From the IMG/VR virus record IMGVR_UViG_3300037963_001099, positions 1 to 24,015 of that record: a stretch of DNA of 24,015 nt. One strand, written 5' to 3'. The position numbers were made by a program, and so were the translations under genes. The notes under the pieces are model-generated. The model was given only the letters and a program-made list of their open reading frames with translations, searched no databases and was not told the DNA's origin. Below are positions 6,503 to 14,162 of this stretch, piece by piece; within the stretch, counting starts at the first letter, position 1; every line of letters begins with the position of its first letter. This DNA is from a virus.

Positions 6503-7485
6503 TGTCCCTCTCTCGACTAGGACTAAGCCTCGGGCTGGGAGGCGGAACCTCCGCTACGTCAAGCGGCGGGGGTGGAGGGGGAGCCGCTGCGGCAAATCCC
6601 TTGCTCGACGATTACGGGAGCGCGAAAATTGGATACAGCCTACGTCACTTGAACAGTAGTTACAGCGGTAACTGCATAAAAGTTCGACTGACAAGCGGTC
6701 CGAATACTTGGTTTTATGAAGCTGGCTTTTCTTCGGGTGTATTAGACACGGCGGGCGTAGAGGCGTTTGTCGCCTCCAATGCCGCAGGAAGTGATGCGTT
6801 TGTGCACACGTGGTACGACCAGTCTGGAAACGGCATTAACGCCACTCAGGCTGAAGGCATTTACCAACCGAAGATTGTCGATAGCGGAAGCGTGGTCACG
6901 CTCAACGGAAAGCCCTCAATGGATTTCGACGGCACGGACGACCATTTGGACATCGGCTCCGAAGTCTTCGGCAACACAAATCTTGGTACCGGCAATATGT
7001 CATTCTGGGGGGTGGCCTCGCTAGACTCCGCGACGACGGCTACGAACAATCCGTTTACGCTCATTGGCGAAGGCACGTCGGCCACGACCAACACATATTT
7101 TCTCAGCTACGGCGACAAATTTGGGGCGGTCGGAGACGGTTCAACTGCCAATTTGTATCGGGTCAGCACAAGCGGGTCCGTAGGTCCGCAAGTGAAGGAC
7201 ACTCAATTGAATCTAATTTCACACACTTCTCAGTTTATTTTGGGCTACACTTGGGACGGGACCACGCATCGTTTGTCGAGCAATGACAACTCGGTAGTGA
7301 CCGACACTACGACGCCGAATCCTTATGCTGGTTACGCGAATAACTCCATCGGGTGCGCTAGTTCAAAAGTGGGCAGCGAAATGTGGGACGGGAAAGTTGC
7401 CGAACTTGTTCAATGGCACTCCTCGCAGGAATCGAACCGAGCGGGAATTTTTAGCAATATAAACGGATTTTACGGAGCATACTGA
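6502..7485 (+). CDS. Tail protein with arabinofuranosidase-B-like / concanavalin-like domain (327 aa)
   Basis: A Gly/Ser/Ala-rich flexible segment (about residues 8-35) precedes a large beta domain. The blocks GYSLRHLNSSYSGNCIKVRL, DAFVHTWYDQSGNG, NATQAE, NGKPSMDFDGTDDHLDIG and ILGYTWDGTTHRLSSN match, from memory, the arabinofuranosidase-B catalytic-like jelly roll (AbfB, GH54-type) or LamG-like folds that phages use in tail fibres. The conserved pieces are a Y-S-L-R-x-L start, W-Y-D-Q-S-G-N-G and F-D-G-T-D-D. Whether it cuts or only binds sugar cannot be told. Its place among tail genes suggests host recognition, binding a surface polysaccharide. The stop overlaps the next start (TGATG). Confidence 0.72.
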   Translation: MSLSRLGLSLGLGGGTSATSSGGGGGGAAAANPLLDDYGSAKIGYSLRHLNSSYSGNCIKVRLTSGPNTWFYEAGFSSGVLDTAGVEAFVASNAAGSDAFVHTWYDQSGNGINATQAEGIYQPKIVDSGSVVTLNGKPSMDFDGTDDHLDIGSEVFGNTNLGTGNMSFWGVASLDSATTATNNPFTLIGEGTSATTNTYFLSYGDKFGAVGDGSTANLYRVSTSGSVGPQVKDTQLNLISHTSQFILGYTWDGTTHRLSSNDNSVVTDTTTPNPYAGYANNSIGCASSKVGSEMWDGKVAELVQWHSSQESNRAGIFSNINGFYGAY

Positions 7486-7715
7486 TGGAGGTTTTCGGTT
7501 ATTCTTTTGAAAGCGAATCCGCCGCGACGGAAGCGCGCGACCGCCTCGACCAGCTTCATGGTTTTTTAGAGTACGAAGGCGAACACGCTTGCGGGGTCGA
7601 AACCGCCCAAGACCCCGAAACAGGCAATCTGGTTTGGTTTATTTTGTACGACAAAGTGCTAACTTCCGACTTGGGTGAGCCGAGCACGTTTTCAGTCGAA
7701 CGGGAGGGGCCATGA
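7485..7715 (+). CDS. Small acidic hypothetical protein (76 aa)
   Basis: ATG overlaps the preceding stop and the TGA overlaps the next start (ATGA at 7712). The protein is acidic (many Glu and Asp) with an early FESESAATEARDRLDQL helix, then GNLVWFILYD as a hydrophobic strand. The alternation of strand, helix and strand could be a small alpha/beta fold. No family is recognised. It lies between the tail receptor-like gene and the lipoprotein gene. Confidence 0.6.
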   Translation: MEVFGYSFESESAATEARDRLDQLHGFLEYEGEHACGVETAQDPETGNLVWFILYDKVLTSDLGEPSTFSVEREGP

Positions 7716-8110
7716 CCTACCTCCTCGCCATCGTCCTCCTACTCTTGACGGGATGCAAGATGTCCTCGCTTTATCCCGTGCTAGGGGCAACGGGCGGGGC
7801 GACTGTCGGAAGTATCGGCGGTCCTGTGGGAAGCGGAGGCGGTGCTTTGGTCGGTTATGGGGTCGGCAAGGGCGCTCAACTCATGGAAGAGAACCAGCAA
7901 CTCTCCGACACCGTGAGCGCGCTCTCCGAGGGAGACGTCCAGGCGTTGGTAGCGGCCCAAATGGGTGAGCAGCAAGGGTGGGTCGAGGAAACGATGCAGG
8001 GGTTCTGGACCACCGTTAAATTTTGTTTAGTCGGCCTAGTCATCTGGCAGGTCGTACCTCTAATTTTACACAAAAGGCTTTCCAATGGAGACACTAAAAA
8101 AACTTCGTAA
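7712..8110 (+). CDS. Putative lipoprotein with glycine-zipper and C-terminal membrane helix (132 aa)
   Basis: GGGAGG is six bases before ATG 7712. The N-terminal hydrophobic signal MTYLLAIVLLLL is followed by the lipobox L-T-G-C with Cys15 as the lipidation site. Residues 25-53 are a glycine-zipper region (repeated Gly-x-x-x-Gly: GATGGATVGSIGGPVGSGGG). Residues 54-95 form an acidic helix, and residues 101-120 (TTVKFCLVGLVIWQVVPLI) a transmembrane helix. A protein tethered by a lipid and by a second helix, next to two small membrane proteins, could act in lysis (spanin-like), superinfection control or as an ejected channel component. I cannot choose between these. Stop at 8108-8110. Confidence 0.7.
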   Translation: MTYLLAIVLLLLTGCKMSSLYPVLGATGGATVGSIGGPVGSGGGALVGYGVGKGAQLMEENQQLSDTVSALSEGDVQALVAAQMGEQQGWVEETMQGFWTTVKFCLVGLVIWQVVPLILHKRLSNGDTKKTS

Positions 8111-8225
8111 CCTGTACAAGGGCTTGGACAAGCGCGGCAAGTCCGTCGCGCTCATTGTCTTGGCGGTCGTCGCCATCGCCCTTGTCGAACTCTTTACTGG
8201 TTGCTCTTGCCAGAAATGCGGGTGA
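8085..8225 (+). CDS. Small membrane protein with Cys cluster (46 aa)
   Basis: ATG 8085 starts inside the end of the lipoprotein gene (26-base overlap, different frame). The 46-residue product has a strongly basic N-terminus (METLKKLRNLYKGLDKRGK), a hydrophobic stretch (residues 21-35, VALIVLAVVAIALVE) and a C-terminus with cysteines at 40, 42 and 45 (GCSCQKCG). The positive N-terminus predicts cytoplasmic N and external C. LFTGC at 36-40 resembles a weak lipobox (Phe instead of Leu at -3). The Shine-Dalgarno (AAAGG) is poor but translational coupling is possible. The composition and embedding are typical of small lysis or envelope proteins, and the function remains open. Confidence 0.6.
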   Translation: METLKKLRNLYKGLDKRGKSVALIVLAVVAIALVELFTGCSCQKCG

Positions 8226-8228
8226 GCC

Positions 8229-8546
8229 ATGTCGGGAGACATTGAACTTATTCGCTCCGACGTCAGCAAGTTGGACGGGAAACTGGATAAAATCCAAGAC
8301 GACATCCAGTCGTTCATGCGCGAGCAGGTCGGCACGGTAGCCACGCTGAAGACCGAGACCGAATCGCAAGCGCGGAACATCACCGAAATTTGGTCCCAGC
8401 TAAATGAGACCAAGGCAAAACAAACAACTCTTCACACCGCTATCGAAGCGGTCGAAGCCAAGGCCAAGGGCATGTCAAAAATGTGGGCGCTCATTGGTGG
8501 AGCCGCCGCGCTGATTCTCGCCTTAATGCAAATCTTTCGCCCATGA
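8229..8546 (+). CDS. XhlA-like coiled-coil membrane protein (105 aa)
   Basis: An N-terminal helix rich in Asp/Lys (residues 2-40, including DIELIRSDVSKLDGKLDKIQ) has heptad-like spacing of hydrophobic residues. It continues through a long coiled coil to residue 84, and a transmembrane helix WALIGGAAALILALMQIF fills residues 86-103. This layout matches haemolysin-XhlA-type proteins, which phages use with holins. Such proteins bind the membrane through the C-terminal helix and project a soluble coiled coil. Together with the two preceding genes it forms a membrane trio. No transglycosylase, amidase or lysozyme gene lies beside it. The stop overlaps the next ATG (ATGA). Confidence 0.65.
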   Translation: MSGDIELIRSDVSKLDGKLDKIQDDIQSFMREQVGTVATLKTETESQARNITEIWSQLNETKAKQTTLHTAIEAVEAKAKGMSKMWALIGGAAALILALMQIFRP

Positions 8547-10201
8547 GAAACTATCGCTCATTCGGTCAACTGGACGACCAAGTTCTTACTGACGGAGACA
8601 ATGGTTTCCGAGGGGTTGACTCGTACTTGGAACCGGAATCTTTAGAGTCTGGCTTTCTGCAAACTTCCGAAAACATGCGCCTCGATGGCGACCGAGCGAA
8701 GGTTCGACTCGGGTGGGATTTCCTAGCCGGCACCGTCACCCTCACCTACGCCGCTGGAAACGAAGAAGTTTTCGCGACTGGTAAATACTCGGACCCCGAC
8801 GACGATAATAAGGACTGGCTCGTCGCAGTCACTAAAACCAAAGTCATCATTTGGAACGAAAGCAATCCAAACGGGCTAAACGTCAATTACGACACCACGA
8901 CTAATCCTACTGTTACTACTGCTCAAAAAGCTATGGTTGTCCAAGCTTTCAGTAAAGTTTACATCATGCGATTAGGTCAACGCCCGCTAGTTTGGGACGG
9001 GAATACTGCGGCGACAGGCAGCACGGTGAACTCCGAGTTTGAAGTACTTTCCGCTTCCGCTTCCGGCTCCGGAGACCCCTTCCCTTCCACTAACGTCGCT
9101 CTCTACGCCCGTAACCGCCTCGTCGGATTTCAGCCGCCAACAGTCGCAACGCCCACTAATTCCAAGACGGGCGCTCAGACTATTGTTATGAGCGACTTGC
9201 TCGACGACAACAACATCACCCCAACCGAATCCGAGTTTTATTTGAATTATGGTTCGGCGGATTACGCTGTTGCGATGGTTCCCTACCTTGAGAACCAATT
9301 GCTCGTCCTCCTCCGGAACTCCATCCACGCCATCACCAACATCCACGCCACTTCTATTTCTGAACATTTTGAAATCACTCGCGAGTACGGTTGCATCGCT
9401 CAACGAAGCGTAGCTCAGTCCGGCGCCCAAACCTACTTCCTATCGGACCGAGGCGTAATGGTTCTCACCCCACAGGCGGATCCCGGCAAGGGTATGGGTA
9501 TCGTCGTATCAAAAGTGCAGGGGGAAGCAATCCCGCTCTCTAGGCAAGTCCAGGACACTTTCGATACCGTTAATCTCGACTACGCTCATCTGGCCGCTGG
9601 AGTCATCTACGACAACCGCTACTACCTCGCCATTCCCACCGGTAGCGACACAACCCCGAAGACTGTCTGCGTTTACAACATTTTACAGGGCGCTTGGGAA
9701 AGTGTGGACACTTACCCGGAAGGGATTCTTGATTGGGTCGTGATGCCTTACGGCAGCAACCCCGCGCGCGCCCGTCTATTTGGAACCTTGACTAAAGGTT
9801 GGTTTCTTATGGAGCAAAACGTCGGGGCAGACGACTCGGGCCGGACCATCGGCTCGTCATCCGAGTCCACCACCACGGCAATCGCCGGCAAAATAAAAAC
9901 GCGCAACTACGCATTTGGAGACCCTTCGGTAAAGAAGTGGAGAGGAGGGCAGGTCGCCGCCAACGTAGCTTCCGGAGATGTGTTTAACGTTAAAATCAAC
10001 AGCACTGACCCCGACGTGGCATCGTCTGCAACCACCTATACGGCATCGGGAACGGAAGATGTTCTTGTTCGTTTTGGGGCTAGGCAACGAGGTTATTCCG
10101 CAAACATTGAAATCAATGTAACAGGTGGTTCTCCCGAGTTTCGTCACGTCGCCATACAGGCCACCGGCCAAGCATTGTCTGCAAGGAGGACTGTCGCATG
10201 A
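8543..10201 (+). CDS. Large tail protein, nozzle/stabilisation-like (552 aa)
   Basis: ATG 8543 overlaps the previous stop (ATGA). The frame is open further upstream at 8483 but that region encodes the membrane helix of another gene. The protein is almost entirely beta strands with repeated WxVxxx/DNRYYLAIP-type segments, consistent with a beta-propeller-like platform. The N-terminal GFRGVDSYLEPESLESGFLQ and NMRLDGDRAKVRLGW are like the opening of the podovirus tail-nozzle / P22 gp10-type family, which forms the lower tail ring. It is the largest mid-cluster tail gene. Assignment uses motif memory and position; a search would confirm it. Its final codons overlap the next gene's ATG. Confidence 0.62.
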   Translation: MRNYRSFGQLDDQVLTDGDNGFRGVDSYLEPESLESGFLQTSENMRLDGDRAKVRLGWDFLAGTVTLTYAAGNEEVFATGKYSDPDDDNKDWLVAVTKTKVIIWNESNPNGLNVNYDTTTNPTVTTAQKAMVVQAFSKVYIMRLGQRPLVWDGNTAATGSTVNSEFEVLSASASGSGDPFPSTNVALYARNRLVGFQPPTVATPTNSKTGAQTIVMSDLLDDNNITPTESEFYLNYGSADYAVAMVPYLENQLLVLLRNSIHAITNIHATSISEHFEITREYGCIAQRSVAQSGAQTYFLSDRGVMVLTPQADPGKGMGIVVSKVQGEAIPLSRQVQDTFDTVNLDYAHLAAGVIYDNRYYLAIPTGSDTTPKTVCVYNILQGAWESVDTYPEGILDWVVMPYGSNPARARLFGTLTKGWFLMEQNVGADDSGRTIGSSSESTTTAIAGKIKTRNYAFGDPSVKKWRGGQVAANVASGDVFNVKINSTDPDVASSATTYTASGTEDVLVRFGARQRGYSANIEINVTGGSPEFRHVAIQATGQALSARRTVA

Positions 10202-10482
10202 CTCAGCCGGTAGGCAGTCCGGTCACACCCGCCACGGTTGGCGGAACGATGGCGAAGCAGGACGCCGACAACGTCCTCATCACGGGGGGCTTAATTAACG
10301 ACACCACCCTCGGCGGGCCATACGTCACCCTCCGTCAATACAGCGTCTCAAGCTTGCCCGTTAACGCACCCGTTGCCCGTGTAAATTACGTCACGGATGG
10401 AGACTCAGGGAGTCCATGCCTTGCAGTTGGTGACGGTTCAACTTGGAGGAGAATCCCCCTAGGGGCTACCTGTGCGACATGA
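10198..10482 (+). CDS. Small tail-associated protein with DGDSGSPCLAVGDGSTWRR strand (94 aa)
   Basis: AAGGAGG a few bases upstream of ATG 10198 is a strong ribosome binding site inside the end of the preceding gene. The protein has Gly/Thr-rich flexible ends and a C-terminal block ARVNYVTDGDSGSPCLAVG followed by DGSTWRRIPLGATCAT. The (A)xxYVTDGxxGxPxLAxxDGxxWxxxxLG pattern is a short beta domain common at the C-termini of phage tail-fibre and capsid-adjacent proteins. Here it stands as a separate small gene. Its function may be as a fibre tip or decoration, unproven. Its stop overlaps the next start (ATGA). Confidence 0.6.
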   Translation: MTQPVGSPVTPATVGGTMAKQDADNVLITGGLINDTTLGGPYVTLRQYSVSSLPVNAPVARVNYVTDGDSGSPCLAVGDGSTWRRIPLGATCAT

Positions 10483-10817
10483 ATGCTTTTCAAGACGCAT
10501 TGGATTTTTACCGAAAAATCGAAGGCAATCTGCTTTCGGATATTGCGGCTTACGCTACTCTTGGCGGCTACGTGTTCGTTACTCCACAGTCTCTTATGTT
10601 CGGGAAAGCAGTTCGGAGAGACGGCGGCAACCCCGACGACCAATGGAACGTCACCGCTCCCGATGCGTGGTACGTCCGTTTTGCCGCCGGCGAGGGGAGT
10701 ATGCAGGATTTTATTGAAAAAATACCGTACCCTTTGCCGTACGTCGGCTGGGCGCGGCGCCTAAAAGACAGACCCGCTATTTGGTTTGATTACGACAAAG
10801 TTTTAAGGAGAAAGTAA
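10479..10817 (+). CDS. Hypothetical protein, structural region (112 aa)
   Basis: ATG 10479 overlaps the previous stop (ATGA), and I prefer it to an in-frame TTG at 10443. The protein opens MNAFQDALDFYRKIEGNLL and includes a hydrophobic region with GGYVFVTPQSLMFGKAVRR, then WNVTAPDAWYVRFAAGEGS and a basic end DYDKVLRRK. It looks like an alpha/beta cytoplasmic or virion protein. I know no function, although similar small genes lie beside tail genes in podoviruses. The two-base gap to the next gene keeps it in the operon. Confidence 0.6.
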   Translation: MNAFQDALDFYRKIEGNLLSDIAAYATLGGYVFVTPQSLMFGKAVRRDGGNPDDQWNVTAPDAWYVRFAAGEGSMQDFIEKIPYPLPYVGWARRLKDRPAIWFDYDKVLRRK

Positions 10818-10819
10818 CT

Positions 10820-12949
10820 ATGGGTGGAGGAACAACTATTCAACAGCCGGCCATGCCGAGCTATGGTGAAGGTCTAGCTAAAGCGCTAGAAGTGCAGCTT
10901 GCTATGCTGACCGGTAAGAAGGTTGGCGAGCATGACTTCAGCGAAGTGCTACCGAGAGGCATGGAGACCATCGTCGAGTATGAACGACCCGGACGACTTG
11001 CCGCCGCTCAATTGGAATCGGACGTTCTCCGCCGGCAAATCCTTGGCGACCAGATGCGGGCGCAAGCCGTGACACAGGCCGACGTAGCCAAAGGTCGAGC
11101 AACTGAAGACCAACTTGGACAGGGTTACTTTCCCGCCCCGAATACGGTGACTTCCGAGGAATTTGGTGGCGGCTCGACGCAAACTCCCGGCGGGCGTTAC
11201 CAAGTGGTTAGTACCGGCACGGGAGGGCAAAATAATACAAGACAGTTTGGCCTTTACGACACTAAAGAAGGTCAGATGGTAGACCTCCAAGCGGAACTGG
11301 TCAGGACCGGGCACTTAAAAGAACAAGGCAGCGGAAATGCCAGGCAGTTTGGACTGTTGTCCAAGGGGGCTGAAATAGGGTTGGGCTCCGAGTCTGACGT
11401 GAACGAATGGTATCAGCCGGGCCAATCTTTCGACATGAACGAGGCTGCGGTAAAGGTTGTCCTCGATGATTTGAGCGGAAAAATTGAGTCCGGTGAAATA
11501 AACGAGTCCGACTCTACCCCTCTTTCTACCATCGACCCGAGCACCGGCAGGACCATTAAGCCTGGAGAAATCGCCCGCGACGGCACCGGACTCATCGACC
11601 TCTACGGTCCAAAAGACATCGCCCAATACGCGACCGAGCAGGACGTGGCGGCAGGCGCCGCCGAAAACGTAGGCGACTTTTTAGGCTACCGCCAAGCCGG
11701 CATTGCTACCGAAGCAGATGTCGCCGCAGGGCGAGCCGGCAATGTGGGCGAGTTCATGGGCCTCGCCCCTGCAATGCAGCAGGGCATGGAGTACATGGCC
11801 GCTAGTCAACGCGAGGCGGATATTCGTGACGTCGAGCGCCTAGGCCAGCGGGCTACGGAAGCATATCGTGACCAAGGCGGCATACGAGACGCCCTAAGCC
11901 GCATATCGGGCCTCGCAGGGCAGACTGCTCCCACGACCCTCCAAAGTTATTCCGGCCCGACATACACTCCACCCACGGAGTACTCCCCCGTAAGCGTGAA
12001 CGAGTATGCCGACCCGCTCACCGCCGCCGCGATGGACCGCCGAGCAGCAATGATTGCTGACCGTGAATCGGCCCAAAATATAACCCTCCCGGAAGCTCCG
12101 GAGTTTTCGTTTGAGCAACGCGCTCCCGACTTGGCGGAACCACAGCAAAGGACGGTAGCTCGCGACCCTCTTGACGTCATGGAAAGGCGCTACGATTACG
12201 GTCAGCGGGTGCGACCGGTCCAAAACCTCAACGACCCCAACGCTCAAGGGCAACTTGTGAATGCCGGCCCTACCACTCTTCAAGAACTCTCGTCACAGAT
12301 GGGGGCGTCTTTAGACCCCATTCGGGCTCGACTTTTCAACCAAGCGGTTTCCGGCCTAGAAACGGGATTAACCGACCGTGAACGCAGGAACGTCGAGCAG
12401 GCGTCCCGCATCGCTACTGGTGCACGTGGTCGTCTTCGCGACTTTGGTTCCACGGTAAAAGAAGTGCAGGACGTCATGGCTGAAGACCGCAATCGACTTG
12501 ACCGAAACCGCGCATTTGCCCAAGCAATTCTTGGTGGCGAGCAAGGGCTGCAACAGCGCGAACTTGCCGCCGCCGAAGCAGACATTGCCAGAGCGGCCCA
12601 GCGGCAAGCCGGTGACCGTGGGTTCGCTCTCCAAGCCCTCGGGGCGGAACAGGCGACTTCCGCCGACCCGTTCATGTCCATATTGGGCAGACCTTCGGGC
12701 GCCGCCGCCGGAGCGGCTCAAGGTCTTATGACGGCAGGCCAGCAGAACAACGCTATGGCCGGCCCGCAATTCATCAACCCGGAATCGGGATTGAGTTATA
12801 TATCGCAAATGGCGGCGAACGAAGCTAATATGTACGGAGCCAACGTTTCTGCTGACGCTTCGCGAAGCGCCGGGCTAACGGGAATGGTCGGGTCCGTAGC
12901 AGGAGGGTTACTAGGCAACACTAATTTATTCAAAAAAAGAGGAGGATAA
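10820..12949 (+). CDS. Large internal virion / tail protein, putative (709 aa)
   Basis: AAGGAG is ten bases before ATG 10820. It begins MGGGTTIQQPAMPSYGEGLA, a start seen in large structural proteins of podo-like phages. A disordered, Gly/Gln-rich first half contains internal duplications: RQFGL at residues 141-145 and 175-179, and ATExDVAAG at residues 271 and 296 followed each time by NVGxF. The second half is Ala/Arg/Gln-rich and helical, and the C-terminus (MVGSVAGGLLGNTNLF) is hydrophobic enough to touch a membrane. Being first of three large proteins before the operon end, it may be an ejection (internal core) protein. A tail-fibre scaffold is the alternative. No enzymatic motif is seen. 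Confidence 0.6.
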   Translation: MGGGTTIQQPAMPSYGEGLAKALEVQLAMLTGKKVGEHDFSEVLPRGMETIVEYERPGRLAAAQLESDVLRRQILGDQMRAQAVTQADVAKGRATEDQLGQGYFPAPNTVTSEEFGGGSTQTPGGRYQVVSTGTGGQNNTRQFGLYDTKEGQMVDLQAELVRTGHLKEQGSGNARQFGLLSKGAEIGLGSESDVNEWYQPGQSFDMNEAAVKVVLDDLSGKIESGEINESDSTPLSTIDPSTGRTIKPGEIARDGTGLIDLYGPKDIAQYATEQDVAAGAAENVGDFLGYRQAGIATEADVAAGRAGNVGEFMGLAPAMQQGMEYMAASQREADIRDVERLGQRATEAYRDQGGIRDALSRISGLAGQTAPTTLQSYSGPTYTPPTEYSPVSVNEYADPLTAAAMDRRAAMIADRESAQNITLPEAPEFSFEQRAPDLAEPQQRTVARDPLDVMERRYDYGQRVRPVQNLNDPNAQGQLVNAGPTTLQELSSQMGASLDPIRARLFNQAVSGLETGLTDRERRNVEQASRIATGARGRLRDFGSTVKEVQDVMAEDRNRLDRNRAFAQAILGGEQGLQQRELAAAEADIARAAQRQAGDRGFALQALGAEQATSADPFMSILGRPSGAAAGAAQGLMTAGQQNNAMAGPQFINPESGLSYISQMAANEANMYGANVSADASRSAGLTGMVGSVAGGLLGNTNLFKKRGG

Positions 12950-12954
12950 AAAAC

Positions 12955-14157
12955 ATGGCTAAATTTTTCTCAGGTAATTACGGAGGGCAGTTAGGCTCTA
13001 CCGCGCGAGCCGCTCAACTTATCGCAGACGCCGGGGCTAGGGAAGGCGAGTCTTTAAGAGAAATAGGTTCGATGATAAAATCTGCCACGGACAAATATGG
13101 GGAAAAGCGAAGGAAAGAAGAAGAAAAGCTTATTGCCGCAGGAGCGGCGCTAGCGGCGGCATCTGAATACAACCCGGACATTGTAAAAGATATAGAGTCG
13201 GGGGCTCTTGGCGAAGAAAACAAAAGGGCTCTTAAACTAATAAACGATGGAAACGCAGATGAAAAAAATGCCGACCGATTACTGGCAACTTTGGGGGCCA
13301 TGAACTCGGCTCAGGCGCTGAAGTTGAAAACACAAAATGCGAGGATTCTAAACTTACTGGAACGTACAAAGCTGGAGTCAGAGCGAGATAAACAAACACG
13401 ACTTCAAGCAGAAAGTACGAGGCACAATAAGCTGATTGTAGGCTTGCAGCATGAACTTAAAGAAACTCTGCTTGAATGGCCTGAGACCAGAGAAAGAGAT
13501 GAAGAGCAACTTAAAGGGATGAATGACAGGCAAGCTTGGTTGCTTGCCAATAAAGCCGCAATTGAAGCTGGAACCATAACGCCGGAGCAAGCGGTATTTG
13601 ACCTAGATAATGTAACAGATTACCGCGCCAAGGTGCTTGAAATGGGGAAGACAAAGGCGGAAGTAGAAGAATCAAAAGCCTCAGTAAGTCTCAAAGAAGC
13701 TCAAGCCAAACTCGCTAACGCTCAAGCCGAAGCCGAAAAAGTTGATACGAAGGACATGGGGGCGGGCCAAACAAAAGAAATAGATGGAGTTACTTTTTAT
13801 TGGACCGGTTCATCTCTACAACCTATTGCAGGACAAATAACCCAAGCTGATACGTTCAAGGCAGCGGTCGGGACGATAGGGGGAGACGCATTGCTGGAAT
13901 ACATGGCTGAAACAAGACATGATAAGACTGGAGAAATAAATCAATACAATGAATTAAACCCAGCTTATGAAAGAATGCTTTATATTCTGAAGTTGAGCAA
14001 CGTGAAGACGGAGGATGATTTGAACAAATTAGAAAAAGAAAATCCAAAAGCTTACGCCGCTATTAAGGAGGCAATGGATGCGGAGAAACCTTCCTCCCCG
14101 AATGACCCGAATGTTCTTTACATGGATGCAGAGGGTAATCCACGACCACGACCCTAA
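12955..14157 (+). CDS. Coiled-coil internal virion protein, putative (400 aa)
   Basis: GAGGAGG about nine bases before ATG 12955 is a strong start. The protein is rich in Lys, Glu and Ala with long helical tracts (residues 50-130 and 135-270) and no recognisable domain. Its N-terminus (MAKFFSGNYGGQLGSTARAA) is followed by heptad-like repeats such as KASVSLKEAQAKLANAQAEA at about residues 237-256. This is typical of podovirus internal virion or core proteins that are ejected into the host cell with the DNA. DNA composition is visibly more A/T-rich (AAA, GAA, ATA codons) than in the preceding gene. Function is by position and helicity only. Confidence 0.6.
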   Translation: MAKFFSGNYGGQLGSTARAAQLIADAGAREGESLREIGSMIKSATDKYGEKRRKEEEKLIAAGAALAAASEYNPDIVKDIESGALGEENKRALKLINDGNADEKNADRLLATLGAMNSAQALKLKTQNARILNLLERTKLESERDKQTRLQAESTRHNKLIVGLQHELKETLLEWPETRERDEEQLKGMNDRQAWLLANKAAIEAGTITPEQAVFDLDNVTDYRAKVLEMGKTKAEVEESKASVSLKEAQAKLANAQAEAEKVDTKDMGAGQTKEIDGVTFYWTGSSLQPIAGQITQADTFKAAVGTIGGDALLEYMAETRHDKTGEINQYNELNPAYERMLYILKLSNVKTEDDLNKLEKENPKAYAAIKEAMDAEKPSSPNDPNVLYMDAEGNPRPRP

Positions 14158-14162
14158 CTAAA

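Noticed and set aside
10456-10465. Palindrome CCCCTAGGGG
   Set aside because: Short, inside coding sequence, with no repeat elsewhere that I noticed.
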